6,815 nt of DNA from Chloroflexota bacterium (GCA_021823555.1 JAKANW010000157.1:1-6815), one strand, 5' to 3'. Numbered from the stretch's first letter, positions 1 through 6,815 are shown. Numbers and translations are program-made. The notes: a model not told the origin generated them from the sequence alone.

Positions 1-871
1 CGTCCCCATCCAGGGTGGGGACTTGGACGTCCGCGCCCAGGGCAGCCTGGGCAATATTGATGTCCAAATTCAACAGGATGTCGTTCTCACGGCGTTTGAA
101 GAATTTGTGCGGCTGGACAGCCAGCAGGATGAACAGGTTGCCGTTCGGTCCGCCATAGACACCGGGGCCGCCCTCCCCTGCCAGGCGGATCTGTGTGCCG
201 TCATCCACACCGGCGGGGATTTGCACTTTCTTCTTGATAACCTTGCGCTCCAACCCGCCGCCGCGGCAGGTGTGGCACGGCGACGAGATGATCTCACCAC
301 GCCCGTTACAGGCCGGGCAGATGGCCGTCTGCACCATCTGGCCGAGGAAGGTTTGCCGCACCTGGCGCACTTCGCCCTGCCCGCCGCAGGTGGTACACCT
401 CGTGGGCGTTGTGCCGGGTTCCGCGCCCGAACCGCCGCAGGTGGAACAAGTCTCTTCGCGCTCGAACTGGATTTCCTTCTCCACGCCAAAGACGGCTTCT
501 TCAAAAGTCAGGTTGACCTGCATCTGCAGGTCGCGCCCACGACGCGGACTGCGCCTCGAGCGGCGTCCCGTTGAGAAGCCGAACTGTCCGAAGATCTCCT
601 CGAACAGGTCGCCGAAGTCTGCGGTGTAATCGTGGAAGCCGCCCATGTTGCCCAGGCCTTCATGTCCATAGCGGTCATAGCGGGCGCGCTTATCAGGATC
701 GGAGAGCACACCGTAGGCTTCGTTGATTTCCTTGAATTTCTCTTCGGCGTCAGGTTCCTTGTTCACATCCGGATGATACTGGCGCGCCAACTTACGGAAC
801 GCCGACTTGATTTCATCATCCGATGCGTTCCGGCCTACGCCGAGGACTTCGTAATAATCGCGCTCACTCAT
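1..871 (-). CDS. dnaJ: DnaJ (Hsp40) co-chaperone, type I, 3' end cut off by the window
   Basis: Cytoplasmic J-domain co-chaperone that delivers unfolded clients to DnaK and stimulates its ATPase activity. The open frame runs from ATG at 871 to the left edge without a stop, giving 290 codons; the family is usually about 370-380, so the end of the C-terminal substrate-binding and dimerisation region is missing. The J domain covers residues 1-70 and begins [12 protein letters not shown]; the essential HPD motif is at 33-35. The following Gly/Phe linker (about 72-100) is short and acidic. The zinc-binding domain (142-206) has all four CxxCxGxG-type repeats, at C142/C145, C159/C162, C185/C188 and C199/C202, though the fourth reads CHTCRGGG. 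It is the last visible gene of the hrcA-grpE-dnaK-dnaJ operon, 124 bases after dnaK. No clear Shine-Dalgarno precedes the ATG. A repeat element fills the spacer, so expression may depend on read-through from dnaK. Identity is certain. Confidence 0.97.
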   Translation of the reverse strand, partial: MSERDYYEVLGVGRNASDDEIKSAFRKLARQYHPDVNKEPDAEEKFKEINEAYGVLSDPDKRARYDRYGHEGLGNMGGFHDYTADFGDLFEEIFGQFGFSTGRRSRRSPRRGRDLQMQVNLTFEEAVFGVEKEIQFEREETCSTCGGSGAEPGTTPTRCTTCGGQGEVRQVRQTFLGQMVQTAICPACNGRGEIISSPCHTCRGGGLERKVIKKKVQIPAGVDDGTQIRLAGEGGPGVYGGPNGNLFILLAVQPHKFFKRRENDILLNLDINIAQAALGADVQVPTLDGD

Positions 872-891
872 AATTTCAGGATATCATCGCG

Positions 892-990
892 GGGAGCGTT
901 CCTCCCTGGCACCGCCCGCCAGGGCAGGTGTGCGACGAAGCGATCTTCTCGAAACAGGAGATTGCTTCGGGCTAACGCCCTCGCAATGAC
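892..990. repeat. Compound hairpin repeat in the dnaK-dnaJ spacer
   Basis: The spacer contains several inverted repeats in a row. GGGAG (892-896) pairs with CTCCC (902-906). CCCTGGC (904-910) pairs perfectly with GCCAGGG (918-924). CGAAGC (936-941) pairs with GCTTCG (964-969), and the pairing can extend inward through ATCT/AGAT. ATTGC (961-965) pairs with GCAAT (983-987) around an inner GGGC (969-972)/GCCC (977-980) stem. Neighbouring stems share bases, so they are mutually exclusive. Read on the minus strand, the element begins GTCATTGCGAGGGC and continues to GAAGCAATC. From memory, this resembles dispersed GTCATTGCGAGG...GAAGCAATC repeats found in several bacterial genomes. No coding potential is seen. 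It could be a passive dispersed repeat, or act as an RNA processing or attenuation structure between dnaK and dnaJ. Confidence 0.75.
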
Positions 991-995
991 ATGAA

Positions 996-2870
<1,875 letters not shown>

Positions 2871-2879
2871 GAGTTCAGT

Positions 2880-2884
2880 TCTCC
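2880..2884 (-). promoter_or_regulatory. dnaK ribosome binding site next to the repeat stem
   Basis: GGAGA on the minus strand lies nine bases before the dnaK ATG and fixes that start. One base separates it from the dnaK-proximal arm (2886-2897) of the inverted repeat in the spacer. If the repeat folds in the mRNA, the stem base would sit directly beside this site. Confidence 0.7.
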
Positions 2885-2964
2885 AGTGTCAAGTGTCAAA
2901 TATCAAGTGTCAAGCAATCCATGGACAGGCAAACCCGACACCTGACACATGGAACCTGGCACTT
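2885..2964. repeat. Seven-base-periodic inverted repeat in the grpE-dnaK spacer
   Basis: Four consecutive heptamers occupy 2885-2912: AGTGTCA, AGTGTCA, AATATCA, AGTGTCA. A second set occupies 2937-2964: GACACCT, GACACAT, GGAACCT, GGCACTT. The two sets are inverted relative to each other. GTGTCAAGTGTC (2886-2897) is complementary to GACACCTGACAC (2937-2948) except for one mismatch, and in the grpE-dnaK mRNA that position becomes a G-U pair, giving a 12-pair stem around a 39-base loop. The element takes up nearly the whole spacer between the grpE stop and the dnaK ribosome binding site. There is no T-run, so it is not a standard intrinsic terminator. It may be a dispersed short-tandem repeat, an mRNA-stability or processing hairpin, or both. 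Confidence 0.8.
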
Positions 2965-2966
2965 TG

Positions 2967-3554
2967 TTATTGCGCCACCCTCACGAGCGCAGGTCTAATC
3001 ACACGCTCGCCAAACATGTAACCATTCTGCACCACCGCGATGATGTGGCCGCTTTCCACGCCATCGCTCGGTTCATGTGAAATTGCCTCGTGGAAAATCG
3101 GATCGAACGGCTGACCCTCGGCTTCGATCCGCTTTACGCCTTCCGACTCCAAAATGGACTGGAGCTTGCGCGCGATCAATTCGATGCCGCCCACCCACGC
3201 GTCACCCGCGGGATGGTTTTGCAGGGCGCGCTCCAGGTCATCCAGCACAGGTAGGTACTTCCTGATGATGTCGCCTTTCATCGTGATGCGCATCATTTCC
3301 TGGTCGCGCTGGACGCGGTTCTTGTAATTGATAAATTCCGCCTGGGCCCGCTGCCAGCCATCCAGATGTTCAGCAACTTTGGCTTCGGCCTCTTCGAGAC
3401 GCTTCATCAACGCTTCCAACTCCGCCTGGGACTGTCCACCGTTTTCAGGCATTGCTTCAGCCTGAGGCTGTTCGCCGTTTTCAGGCGTGGTTACCGCCTC
3501 GGCTTGCTGTTCACTAAATGTTTCTTCATGTTTATGTTTCTTCTTATCAGTCAT
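2967..3554 (-). CDS. grpE: GrpE nucleotide exchange factor for DnaK
   Basis: Homodimeric cytoplasmic factor that opens the DnaK nucleotide-binding cleft to release ADP; it often also acts as a thermosensor of the chaperone cycle. It is 195 residues, within the family range. The charged N-terminus (MTDKKKHKHEETF) is low complexity and contains a 12-residue duplication (24-47). A long coiled-coil dimerisation helix covers about 45-95 (ELEALMKRLEEAEAKVAEHL). The C-terminal four-helix and beta-wing region includes YLPVLDDLERAL (100-111), the GQPFDPIFHEAI stretch (147-158) and the signature ending NGYMFGERVIRPALVRVA (177-194). ATG at 3554 is preceded by a GAGAGAAAG purine stretch on the minus strand. 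It is the second gene of the operon, 62 bases after hrcA. The identification is firm. Confidence 0.98.
   Translation of the reverse strand: MTDKKKHKHEETFSEQQAEAVTTPENGEQPQAEAMPENGGQSQAELEALMKRLEEAEAKVAEHLDGWQRAQAEFINYKNRVQRDQEMMRITMKGDIIRKYLPVLDDLERALQNHPAGDAWVGGIELIARKLQSILESEGVKRIEAEGQPFDPIFHEAISHEPSDGVESGHIIAVVQNGYMFGERVIRPALVRVAQ
3414..3485 (-). repeat. 36-base tandem duplication inside grpE
   Basis: Two adjacent 12-codon units encode PENGEQPQAEAM (residues 24-35) and PENGGQSQAELE (36-47). Both copies begin with the same eleven bases, CCTGAAAACGG, and diverge after that mainly at third positions. The duplication lies in the disordered N-terminal tail of GrpE, ahead of the coiled coil, so it is unlikely to affect the fold. 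Confidence 0.7.
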
Positions 3555-3572
3555 ACTTTCTCTCTCGTTGTT

Positions 3573-3609
3573 CGATATTGGATATTCAATGATCGAGTAC
3601 TGAATATCG
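3573..3609. repeat. A/T-rich inverted repeat in the hrcA-grpE spacer
   Basis: GATATTCA (3581-3588) and TGAATATC (3601-3608) form a perfect eight-base inverted repeat around a 12-base loop. A second copy of the left arm, CGATATT at 3573-3579, can pair with AATATCG at 3603-3609 instead, so two alternative stems exist. The copies CGATATT and GGATATT are consecutive heptamers, the same periodicity as the grpE-dnaK spacer repeat but a different sequence. It lies between the tandem TAG TAG stops of hrcA and the grpE ribosome binding region. It lacks the G/C stem and T-run of an intrinsic terminator. Confidence 0.65.
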
Positions 3610-3616
3610 TTATCTA

Positions 3617-4654
3617 CTAATTACCGCCAATGGTGTCATGGACCAGGTCGCTTAACAGACCGGCTACGAAACGTACGGTGGGAATGGCGCGTGCGTACGC
3701 CATGCGCATCGGGCCAAGCACGCCCAGGGTCCCGGTTGCTGTACCGGGCACGCCATAGCGCGCCAGCACGATCGAACATTGACGCAATTCCTCCCACTCA
3801 CCCTCGCCGCCGATCAGGACCTGCAATCCGCCCACCGTGCTATTGACCGGAACGCGCGTCAACAGCTCCTGCAAAGTGGAACGTTCCTCGAAGAGACGCA
3901 AGGCGCGGCGCGCCTCGTCCGACTCGGCGAACTCAGGTTCGGCCAGCAGGTTGGTATGCCCATCGGTGTAGATCTGGCCCCAACCGCTTTCGCCCACGCG
4001 CCGCAGGTCGGCAATGATCAGGGTCAGGATATCCTGGTCGAGCGCGTCGGAACGGGCCGGCAGGGAGGATAACTCGTCGAGGGTGTGACCAACCAAAGGC
4101 GGGTTGAGACGCGCCGCGGTCTGGCTGAGGCGCTCCTGGGAAACAGGTTCGACCAGGGTCAAAATCTGCTGGCTGACCTCACCTCCCGAAAGGACGATCA
4201 CCATCAATACCTGGCGGCCCTGGGTCGAAATGAGTTCAACGTGCTTGAAACGCGCCTGTTCAGAGTGCGGCGCGGTGACCACCGACACGCCCTGTGACTG
4301 GTGAGCCAGCACGGAGGCAGCCAGCGTCATCCACTGCTCCACATCGGGGCGGGACTGGTAGAACTGGTGCGAGATGGTCTGCTGGACGGAAACAGGCAGC
4401 TCAGCCTTATTCATCATCTCGCCGACGAAGAACCGGTAACCTTCCTCAGTCGGCACACGGCCGGCCGAGGTATGCGGCTGGCGCAGATAGCCCATCTCGG
4501 TCAAAGCAGACATCTCGTTGCGGACGGTAGCCGACGAAACATTGAGGCGGTACCGCTCGACGATATACTTTGAGCCGATAGGCTGGGCCGTGTCAATGTA
4601 ATCACGGATAACCAGCATCAACAGGTTTTTCTGACGTTCGGTTAGATCGGTCAT
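3617..4654 (-). CDS. hrcA: HrcA heat-shock repressor (CIRCE-binding)
   Basis: Dimeric transcriptional repressor that binds CIRCE and shuts off class I heat-shock genes; in characterised bacteria its activity depends on GroEL. The protein is 345 residues, typical for the family, starting MTDLTERQKN. The N-terminal winged-helix region (1-75) has VSSATVRNEMSALTEMGYL (39-57) followed by the hallmark QPHTSAGRVPT (59-69). A central dimerisation/GAF-like region follows, and the C-terminal family motif GVLGPMRMAYARAIPTV covers 311-327. The frame is open upstream to 4792, but that extension would place the promoter and CIRCE inside the coding sequence and has no HrcA similarity, so ATG at 4654 is preferred. 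No strong Shine-Dalgarno is seen before it. The gene ends in two consecutive TAG codons. It is first in the operon and would repress its own transcription. Confidence 0.97.
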   Translation of the reverse strand: MTDLTERQKNLLMLVIRDYIDTAQPIGSKYIVERYRLNVSSATVRNEMSALTEMGYLRQPHTSAGRVPTEEGYRFFVGEMMNKAELPVSVQQTISHQFYQSRPDVEQWMTLAASVLAHQSQGVSVVTAPHSEQARFKHVELISTQGRQVLMVIVLSGGEVSQQILTLVEPVSQERLSQTAARLNPPLVGHTLDELSSLPARSDALDQDILTLIIADLRRVGESGWGQIYTDGHTNLLAEPEFAESDEARRALRLFEERSTLQELLTRVPVNSTVGGLQVLIGGEGEWEELRQCSIVLARYGVPGTATGTLGVLGPMRMAYARAIPTVRFVAGLLSDLVHDTIGGN

Positions 4655-4668
4655 CGGGTTCAACAAAG

Positions 4669-4695
4669 TTAGCACTCTTTTCGACTGAGTGCTAA
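4669..4695. promoter_or_regulatory. CIRCE operator, perfect match to consensus
   Basis: TTAGCACTC, nine bases, then GAGTGCTAA is an exact match to the CIRCE inverted repeat bound by HrcA; one further G/C pair extends it to 4668-4696. It lies 14 bases before the hrcA ATG and just downstream of the predicted transcription start of the operon, so bound HrcA would block early transcription. In the mRNA the arms can also form a nine-pair hairpin in the short leader. Confidence 0.98.
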
Positions 4696-4769
4696 CCAAG
4701 TGGAAACAATCATAACATGCGAAAAAATGAGCGTCAATAAGAGGAGTATAAGAAAACCGAACCAAGTGG
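4694..4769 (+). repeat. Pair of 10-base direct repeats flanking the hrcA promoter
   Basis: AACCAAGTGG occurs at 4694-4703 and again at 4760-4769, exactly 66 bases apart. One copy overlaps the end of CIRCE and the predicted hrcA transcription start; the other lies upstream of the hrcA -35 box and upstream of the divergent promoter. A ten-base repeat over this distance could be chance or a binding site for an unidentified regulator. Confidence 0.35.
4709..4737 (-). promoter_or_regulatory. Sigma-70-type promoter of the hrcA-grpE-dnaK-dnaJ operon
   Basis: On the minus strand TTGACG (4737-4732) is followed after 17 bases by TATGAT (4714-4709). Each box differs from consensus by one base. Transcription would start near 4702, leaving a leader of about 48 bases that contains CIRCE. 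This is the expected layout for a housekeeping-sigma promoter repressed by HrcA. Confidence 0.85.
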
Positions 4770-4785
4770 GTGAGACTTGAATCTC

Positions 4786-4813
4786 TTGACATATTTTGGT
4801 CTTAATTTATAAT
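4786..4813 (+). promoter_or_regulatory. Consensus sigma-70 promoter of the Fur-family regulator
   Basis: TTGACA (4786-4791) and TATAAT (4808-4813) match both consensus hexamers exactly, with a 16-base spacer. Transcription would start around 4820, giving a leader of about 30 bases before the ATG at 4851. The -10 box is overlapped by the first operator-like repeat, so such a strong promoter is probably kept in check by the encoded repressor. Confidence 0.88.
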
Positions 4814-4838
4814 TGTTCTAAATTTAGAATAATTACAA
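4807..4838. promoter_or_regulatory. Double PerR-box-like operator inside an extended palindrome
   Basis: Two 7-1-7 elements can be read. TTATAATTGTTCTAA (4807-4821) and TTAGAATAATTACAA (4824-4838) each match 12 of 14 specified positions of the PerR box TTATAATNATTATAA. They fit the Fur box less well. Their inner halves form the perfect palindrome TTCTAAATTTAGAA (4816-4829), which extends to 4810-4835 with a single mismatched pair. The sites are 17 bases apart centre to centre, about one and a half helical turns. The first covers the -10 box and the second covers the predicted start region, so binding would block transcription. The regulator encoded immediately downstream is the natural candidate ligand. 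Confidence 0.75.
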
Positions 4839-4850
4839 AAAGCAGGGAAC

Positions 4851-5297
4851 ATGTCTGATTTGACCACCCTTACTTCCGCCCTCCAGCACGCTGGAATGCG
4901 CCTCACTCCGCAGCGAACGGCCATCTGTGAATTGCTGGTCACCAGCGAGCAGCACCCCACCGCGGCCATGATCTATGATGAACTCAGGCCGCGCTTTGGG
5001 TCGCTCAGCCTGGCGACTGTGTACAACACGCTCGATACGTTGGTCAACCTGGGCGTGGTCAACGTCCTCGGGCACGCGGGCGATGACACGGTCCATTATG
5101 ACGCGGATACGGAACCACACGTCAACCTGGCCTGCCTATCCTGTAACAAGATCGTGGACATCCCCAGCGAACACGTCACCCATCTCGATGAAGAAATCAC
5201 TGCGGCCTCTGGCTATAAACTGCTGGGCGCCCGTATGCTGTATTACGGTCTTTGCCCCGACTGCCAGAAGAAAGCACGCAAGCAACAGAAATCCTGA
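4851..5297 (+). CDS. Fur-superfamily metalloregulator, PerR-like
   Basis: Dimeric metal-dependent DNA-binding repressor of 148 residues, the usual Fur/PerR length. The winged-helix domain covers about 8-80, with AGMRLTPQRTAI at the start and the recognition helix at SLATVYNTLDTL (53-64). The dimerisation domain carries both structural zinc CxxC pairs, C95/C98 and C135/C138. Alignment with Bacillus PerR places the regulatory ligands at H35, D84, H90 and D103. The usual second histidine of the HxH motif is Asn92. The aspartate at 103 is the PerR-type residue; Fur proteins have glutamate there, and aspartate favours peroxide sensing by iron-catalysed histidine oxidation. Two PerR-box-like sites overlap its promoter, suggesting autorepression. 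A metal-efflux ATPase follows after 67 bases. AGGGA lies unusually close (two bases) to the ATG, so the start is likely but not beyond doubt. Fur, Zur or another subclass cannot be ruled out from sequence alone. Confidence 0.93.
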   Translation: MSDLTTLTSALQHAGMRLTPQRTAICELLVTSEQHPTAAMIYDELRPRFGSLSLATVYNTLDTLVNLGVVNVLGHAGDDTVHYDADTEPHVNLACLSCNKIVDIPSEHVTHLDEEITAASGYKLLGARMLYYGLCPDCQKKARKQQKS

Positions 5298-5364
5298 TTT
5301 GCAGAATCCAAAACATTGAGCACTGATTCCCATCCCTAACATATCCAACGTATAAGACAAAAAC

Positions 5365-6815
5365 ATGGACACAAAACAACTCTCCGAAAAAAATCCACCC
5401 CCCATCAGCGAACGTTGCACCGATATCCTCTCCGATACCTTGCTCGGTTATGCCGGCATCGAAGAAGTGGATTACGACTACAACACCGGCAGCTTGAAAG
5501 CCGTCTATGACCCGCGCCTGCTAAGCAACGAGCGCGCCCTTCACGTGGTCAACATGGCCGGCCGCGAAGCTTCCATGCGCGTGGCGCAATGTGCGGCCCG
5601 GCGTGAACGCGGCGAGCAGGCTTGCGCTAATTGCGCCGAAGAGCTGGCAAAACGGCTCGCCGTTCAATATGAGACCGCTGCGTCCCTGCCAAGCGCAAAG
5701 TTCCATAGCAATGCCATTGAAGTCCGCCTGGGACAGGCGCGGCTGACGACCTCTGAAAACAAGGAAGTCGAGGAAACTTTCCTTACCCCTCCAGTGGAGG
5801 AAAAGCGGCGCGGCATTCCGGTCGAACAGATCGAAGTAGCCTTCACCGTTATCAACGCCTTTGCAGCCCTGGCCGCGTTCATCGGCGCGAGCCGGGGTTG
5901 GAATCCGACTTTGGTCTTCGGGTTATACGCGGCCTCCTATGTCACAGGCGGATGGTTCGGTCTATTAGCCAGCATAGCAGCACTCAAAGAGAAAACCATC
6001 AACGTGGACCTGCTGATGATCCTGGCTGCGCTCGGCGCGGCGGCAATCGGTCAGCCCGCCGAAGGCGCGATGCTGTTGTTCCTGTTCTCGCTTTCCAACA
6101 CATTGCAAAGCTACGCCATGGATCGCAGCCGCAAAGCCATCGAAAAACTGCTCGACCTTCGTCCCGCCCAGGCCACCGTGCGACGCGGCTCGCGGCTCAT
6201 CAGCCTGCCCATTGAACAACTCACCCTCGGCGATGTTGTGCTCGTCCGTCCGGGCGAACGCTTCCCAATTGACGGTGAAGTCACCTCCGGCGAATCAGAT
6301 GTAGACCAGGCCACCATCACCGGCGAATCCATGCCTGTGCACAAAGAAACCAACGACTTTGTCTTTGCAAGCACAGTCAACGGCACAGGCTCGCTTGAAA
6401 TCCGCGTCACGCGACTCGCCAAAGACACCACCCTGGCGCGCATCGTCAAAATGGTGGAAGACGCACAGTCGGCAAAAGCCAACACCCAGCGCATGCTCGA
6501 CTCGTTCGAACAGCGTTATGCCATCTTTGTTCTAGCCGCGGCGGTCCTGCTCATCTTCGTTCCCTGGCTGATCCTGGGCCAGGCATTCCATCCCACGTTC
6601 TATCGCGCCATGACCTGGCTCGTGGTGGCCTCCCCGTGTGCGCTGGTCATCTCCACACCCGCCAGTATTTTGTCCGCCATCGCCAACGGAGCACGTCACG
6701 GCGTACTCTTCAAAGGCGGCGTACATCTCGAAAAAACCGCCACGCTCAAAGTCCTGGCTTTCGACAAGACCGGGACTCTCACCAGCGGGACTCCCACCCT
6801 GACCGGCATTCACAC
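5365..6815 (+). CDS. P1B-type (SPC, P1B-4-like) heavy-metal exporting ATPase, N-terminal 483 codons
   Basis: Inner-membrane pump that uses an aspartyl-phosphate cycle to expel transition metal. The first 483 codons are present and the right edge cuts the gene just after the phosphorylation site; family members are about 640-800 residues. Residues 18-65 resemble an HMA domain lacking the CxxC pair, followed by a cysteine cluster (C76, C87xxC90). Hydrophobic segments lie near 157-175, 182-206, 213-228, 233-250, 386-405 and 414-436. The actuator TGES is at 319-322, the membrane metal motif is S423-P424-C425, and the phosphorylated Asp467 is in DKTGT. SPC rather than CPC marks subgroup P1B-4, whose characterised members export Fe(II), Co(II) or sometimes Zn(II). 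Start: an in-frame TAA at 5353-5355 makes ATG 5365 the first possible ATG; its ribosome site is weak. No terminator or promoter is evident in the 67-base gap after the regulator, so cotranscription is likely. Confidence 0.93.
   Translation, partial: MDTKQLSEKNPPPISERCTDILSDTLLGYAGIEEVDYDYNTGSLKAVYDPRLLSNERALHVVNMAGREASMRVAQCAARRERGEQACANCAEELAKRLAVQYETAASLPSAKFHSNAIEVRLGQARLTTSENKEVEETFLTPPVEEKRRGIPVEQIEVAFTVINAFAALAAFIGASRGWNPTLVFGLYAASYVTGGWFGLLASIAALKEKTINVDLLMILAALGAAAIGQPAEGAMLLFLFSLSNTLQSYAMDRSRKAIEKLLDLRPAQATVRRGSRLISLPIEQLTLGDVVLVRPGERFPIDGEVTSGESDVDQATITGESMPVHKETNDFVFASTVNGTGSLEIRVTRLAKDTTLARIVKMVEDAQSAKANTQRMLDSFEQRYAIFVLAAAVLLIFVPWLILGQAFHPTFYRAMTWLVVASPCALVISTPASILSAIANGARHGVLFKGGVHLEKTATLKVLAFDKTGTLTSGTPTLTGIH

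Noticed and set aside
876..887. Three-codon mini-frame ATG ATA TCC TGA just ahead of dnaJ
   Set aside because: It has no properly spaced ribosome site and is short enough to occur by chance. There is no sequence support for a leader peptide.
892..924. Intrinsic terminator between dnaK and dnaJ
   Set aside because: GC-rich stems are present but no U-run follows in the direction of transcription. The stems are better treated as part of the repeat element.
23..994. Plus-strand open frames opposite dnaJ (23-574, 195-629, 632-994)
   Set aside because: The minus strand here encodes an uninterrupted DnaJ with J domain and four zinc motifs. The plus-strand frames overlap one another and lack family features or ribosome sites.
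4655..4792. A 46-codon N-terminal extension of HrcA starting at 4792
   Set aside because: The extension would cover the promoter and CIRCE operator, has no similarity to HrcA, and would make the protein much longer than the family norm. The ATG at 4654 gives the standard LTERQ start.
5298..5364. Separate promoter or PerR box for the ATPase
   Set aside because: No convincing -35/-10 pair or 7-1-7 inverted repeat can be read in these 67 bases; cotranscription with the regulator is the simpler reading.
5136..5420. Minus-strand open frames across the end of the Fur-family gene and the gap (5136-5420, 5197-5379)
   Set aside because: They overlap the certain regulator and the start of the ATPase, and show no recognised domain. 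Their hydrophobic stretches are shadows of the coding strand.
5898..6813. Open frames overlapping the ATPase (5898-6215 plus; 5965-6219, 6111-6494, 6532-6813 minus)
   Set aside because: The plus frame beginning at 5365 contains the TGES, SPC and DKTGT motifs in order, so the others are out-of-frame shadows.

Overview
This window looks like part of a bacterial chromosome of moderately high GC content, probably from the phylum Chloroflexota (Anaerolineae-like). That placement is an inference. It rests on the combination of a Gram-positive-style heat-shock operon (hrcA first, under a CIRCE operator) with a DnaK that carries the extra nucleotide-binding-domain segment usual in Gram-negative phyla, and on repeat-rich spacers with a GTCATTGCGAGG-type element. 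No RNA gene, CRISPR array, phage gene or transposase is visible. No gap between genes exceeds about 200 bases.

The left two thirds (1-4654) is one minus-strand operon, transcribed right to left as hrcA, grpE, dnaK, dnaJ. dnaJ runs off the left edge. These genes encode the HrcA repressor and the complete DnaK chaperone machine (DnaK, its J-domain partner and its nucleotide exchange factor). A consensus-like promoter (4709-4737) and a perfect CIRCE operator (4669-4695) lie just upstream of hrcA, so the classical HrcA feedback loop can be read from the sequence. Each of the three spacers inside the operon holds a different palindromic or short-repeat element: an A/T-rich inverted repeat between hrcA and grpE, a seven-base-periodic inverted repeat between grpE and dnaK, and a compound hairpin repeat between dnaK and dnaJ.

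The right third (4851-6815) is transcribed divergently. It encodes a Fur-superfamily regulator with PerR-like metal ligands, followed 67 bases later by the first 483 codons of a P1B-type metal-exporting ATPase with an SPC membrane motif (subgroup P1B-4). The regulator has a near-perfect sigma-70 promoter. Two PerR-box-like 7-1-7 operators overlap and follow its -10 box and sit inside a 26-base palindrome. Together this suggests a peroxide- or iron-responsive, autoregulated metal efflux unit, comparable in logic to PerR control of the iron exporter PfeT in Bacillus. The two stress systems share the 196-base intergenic region 4655-4850.

The window is mostly well-known biology. The parts worth a second look are the regulator-exporter pair with its double operator, the cysteine-containing N-terminal region of the ATPase, and the repeats filling the heat-shock operon spacers.
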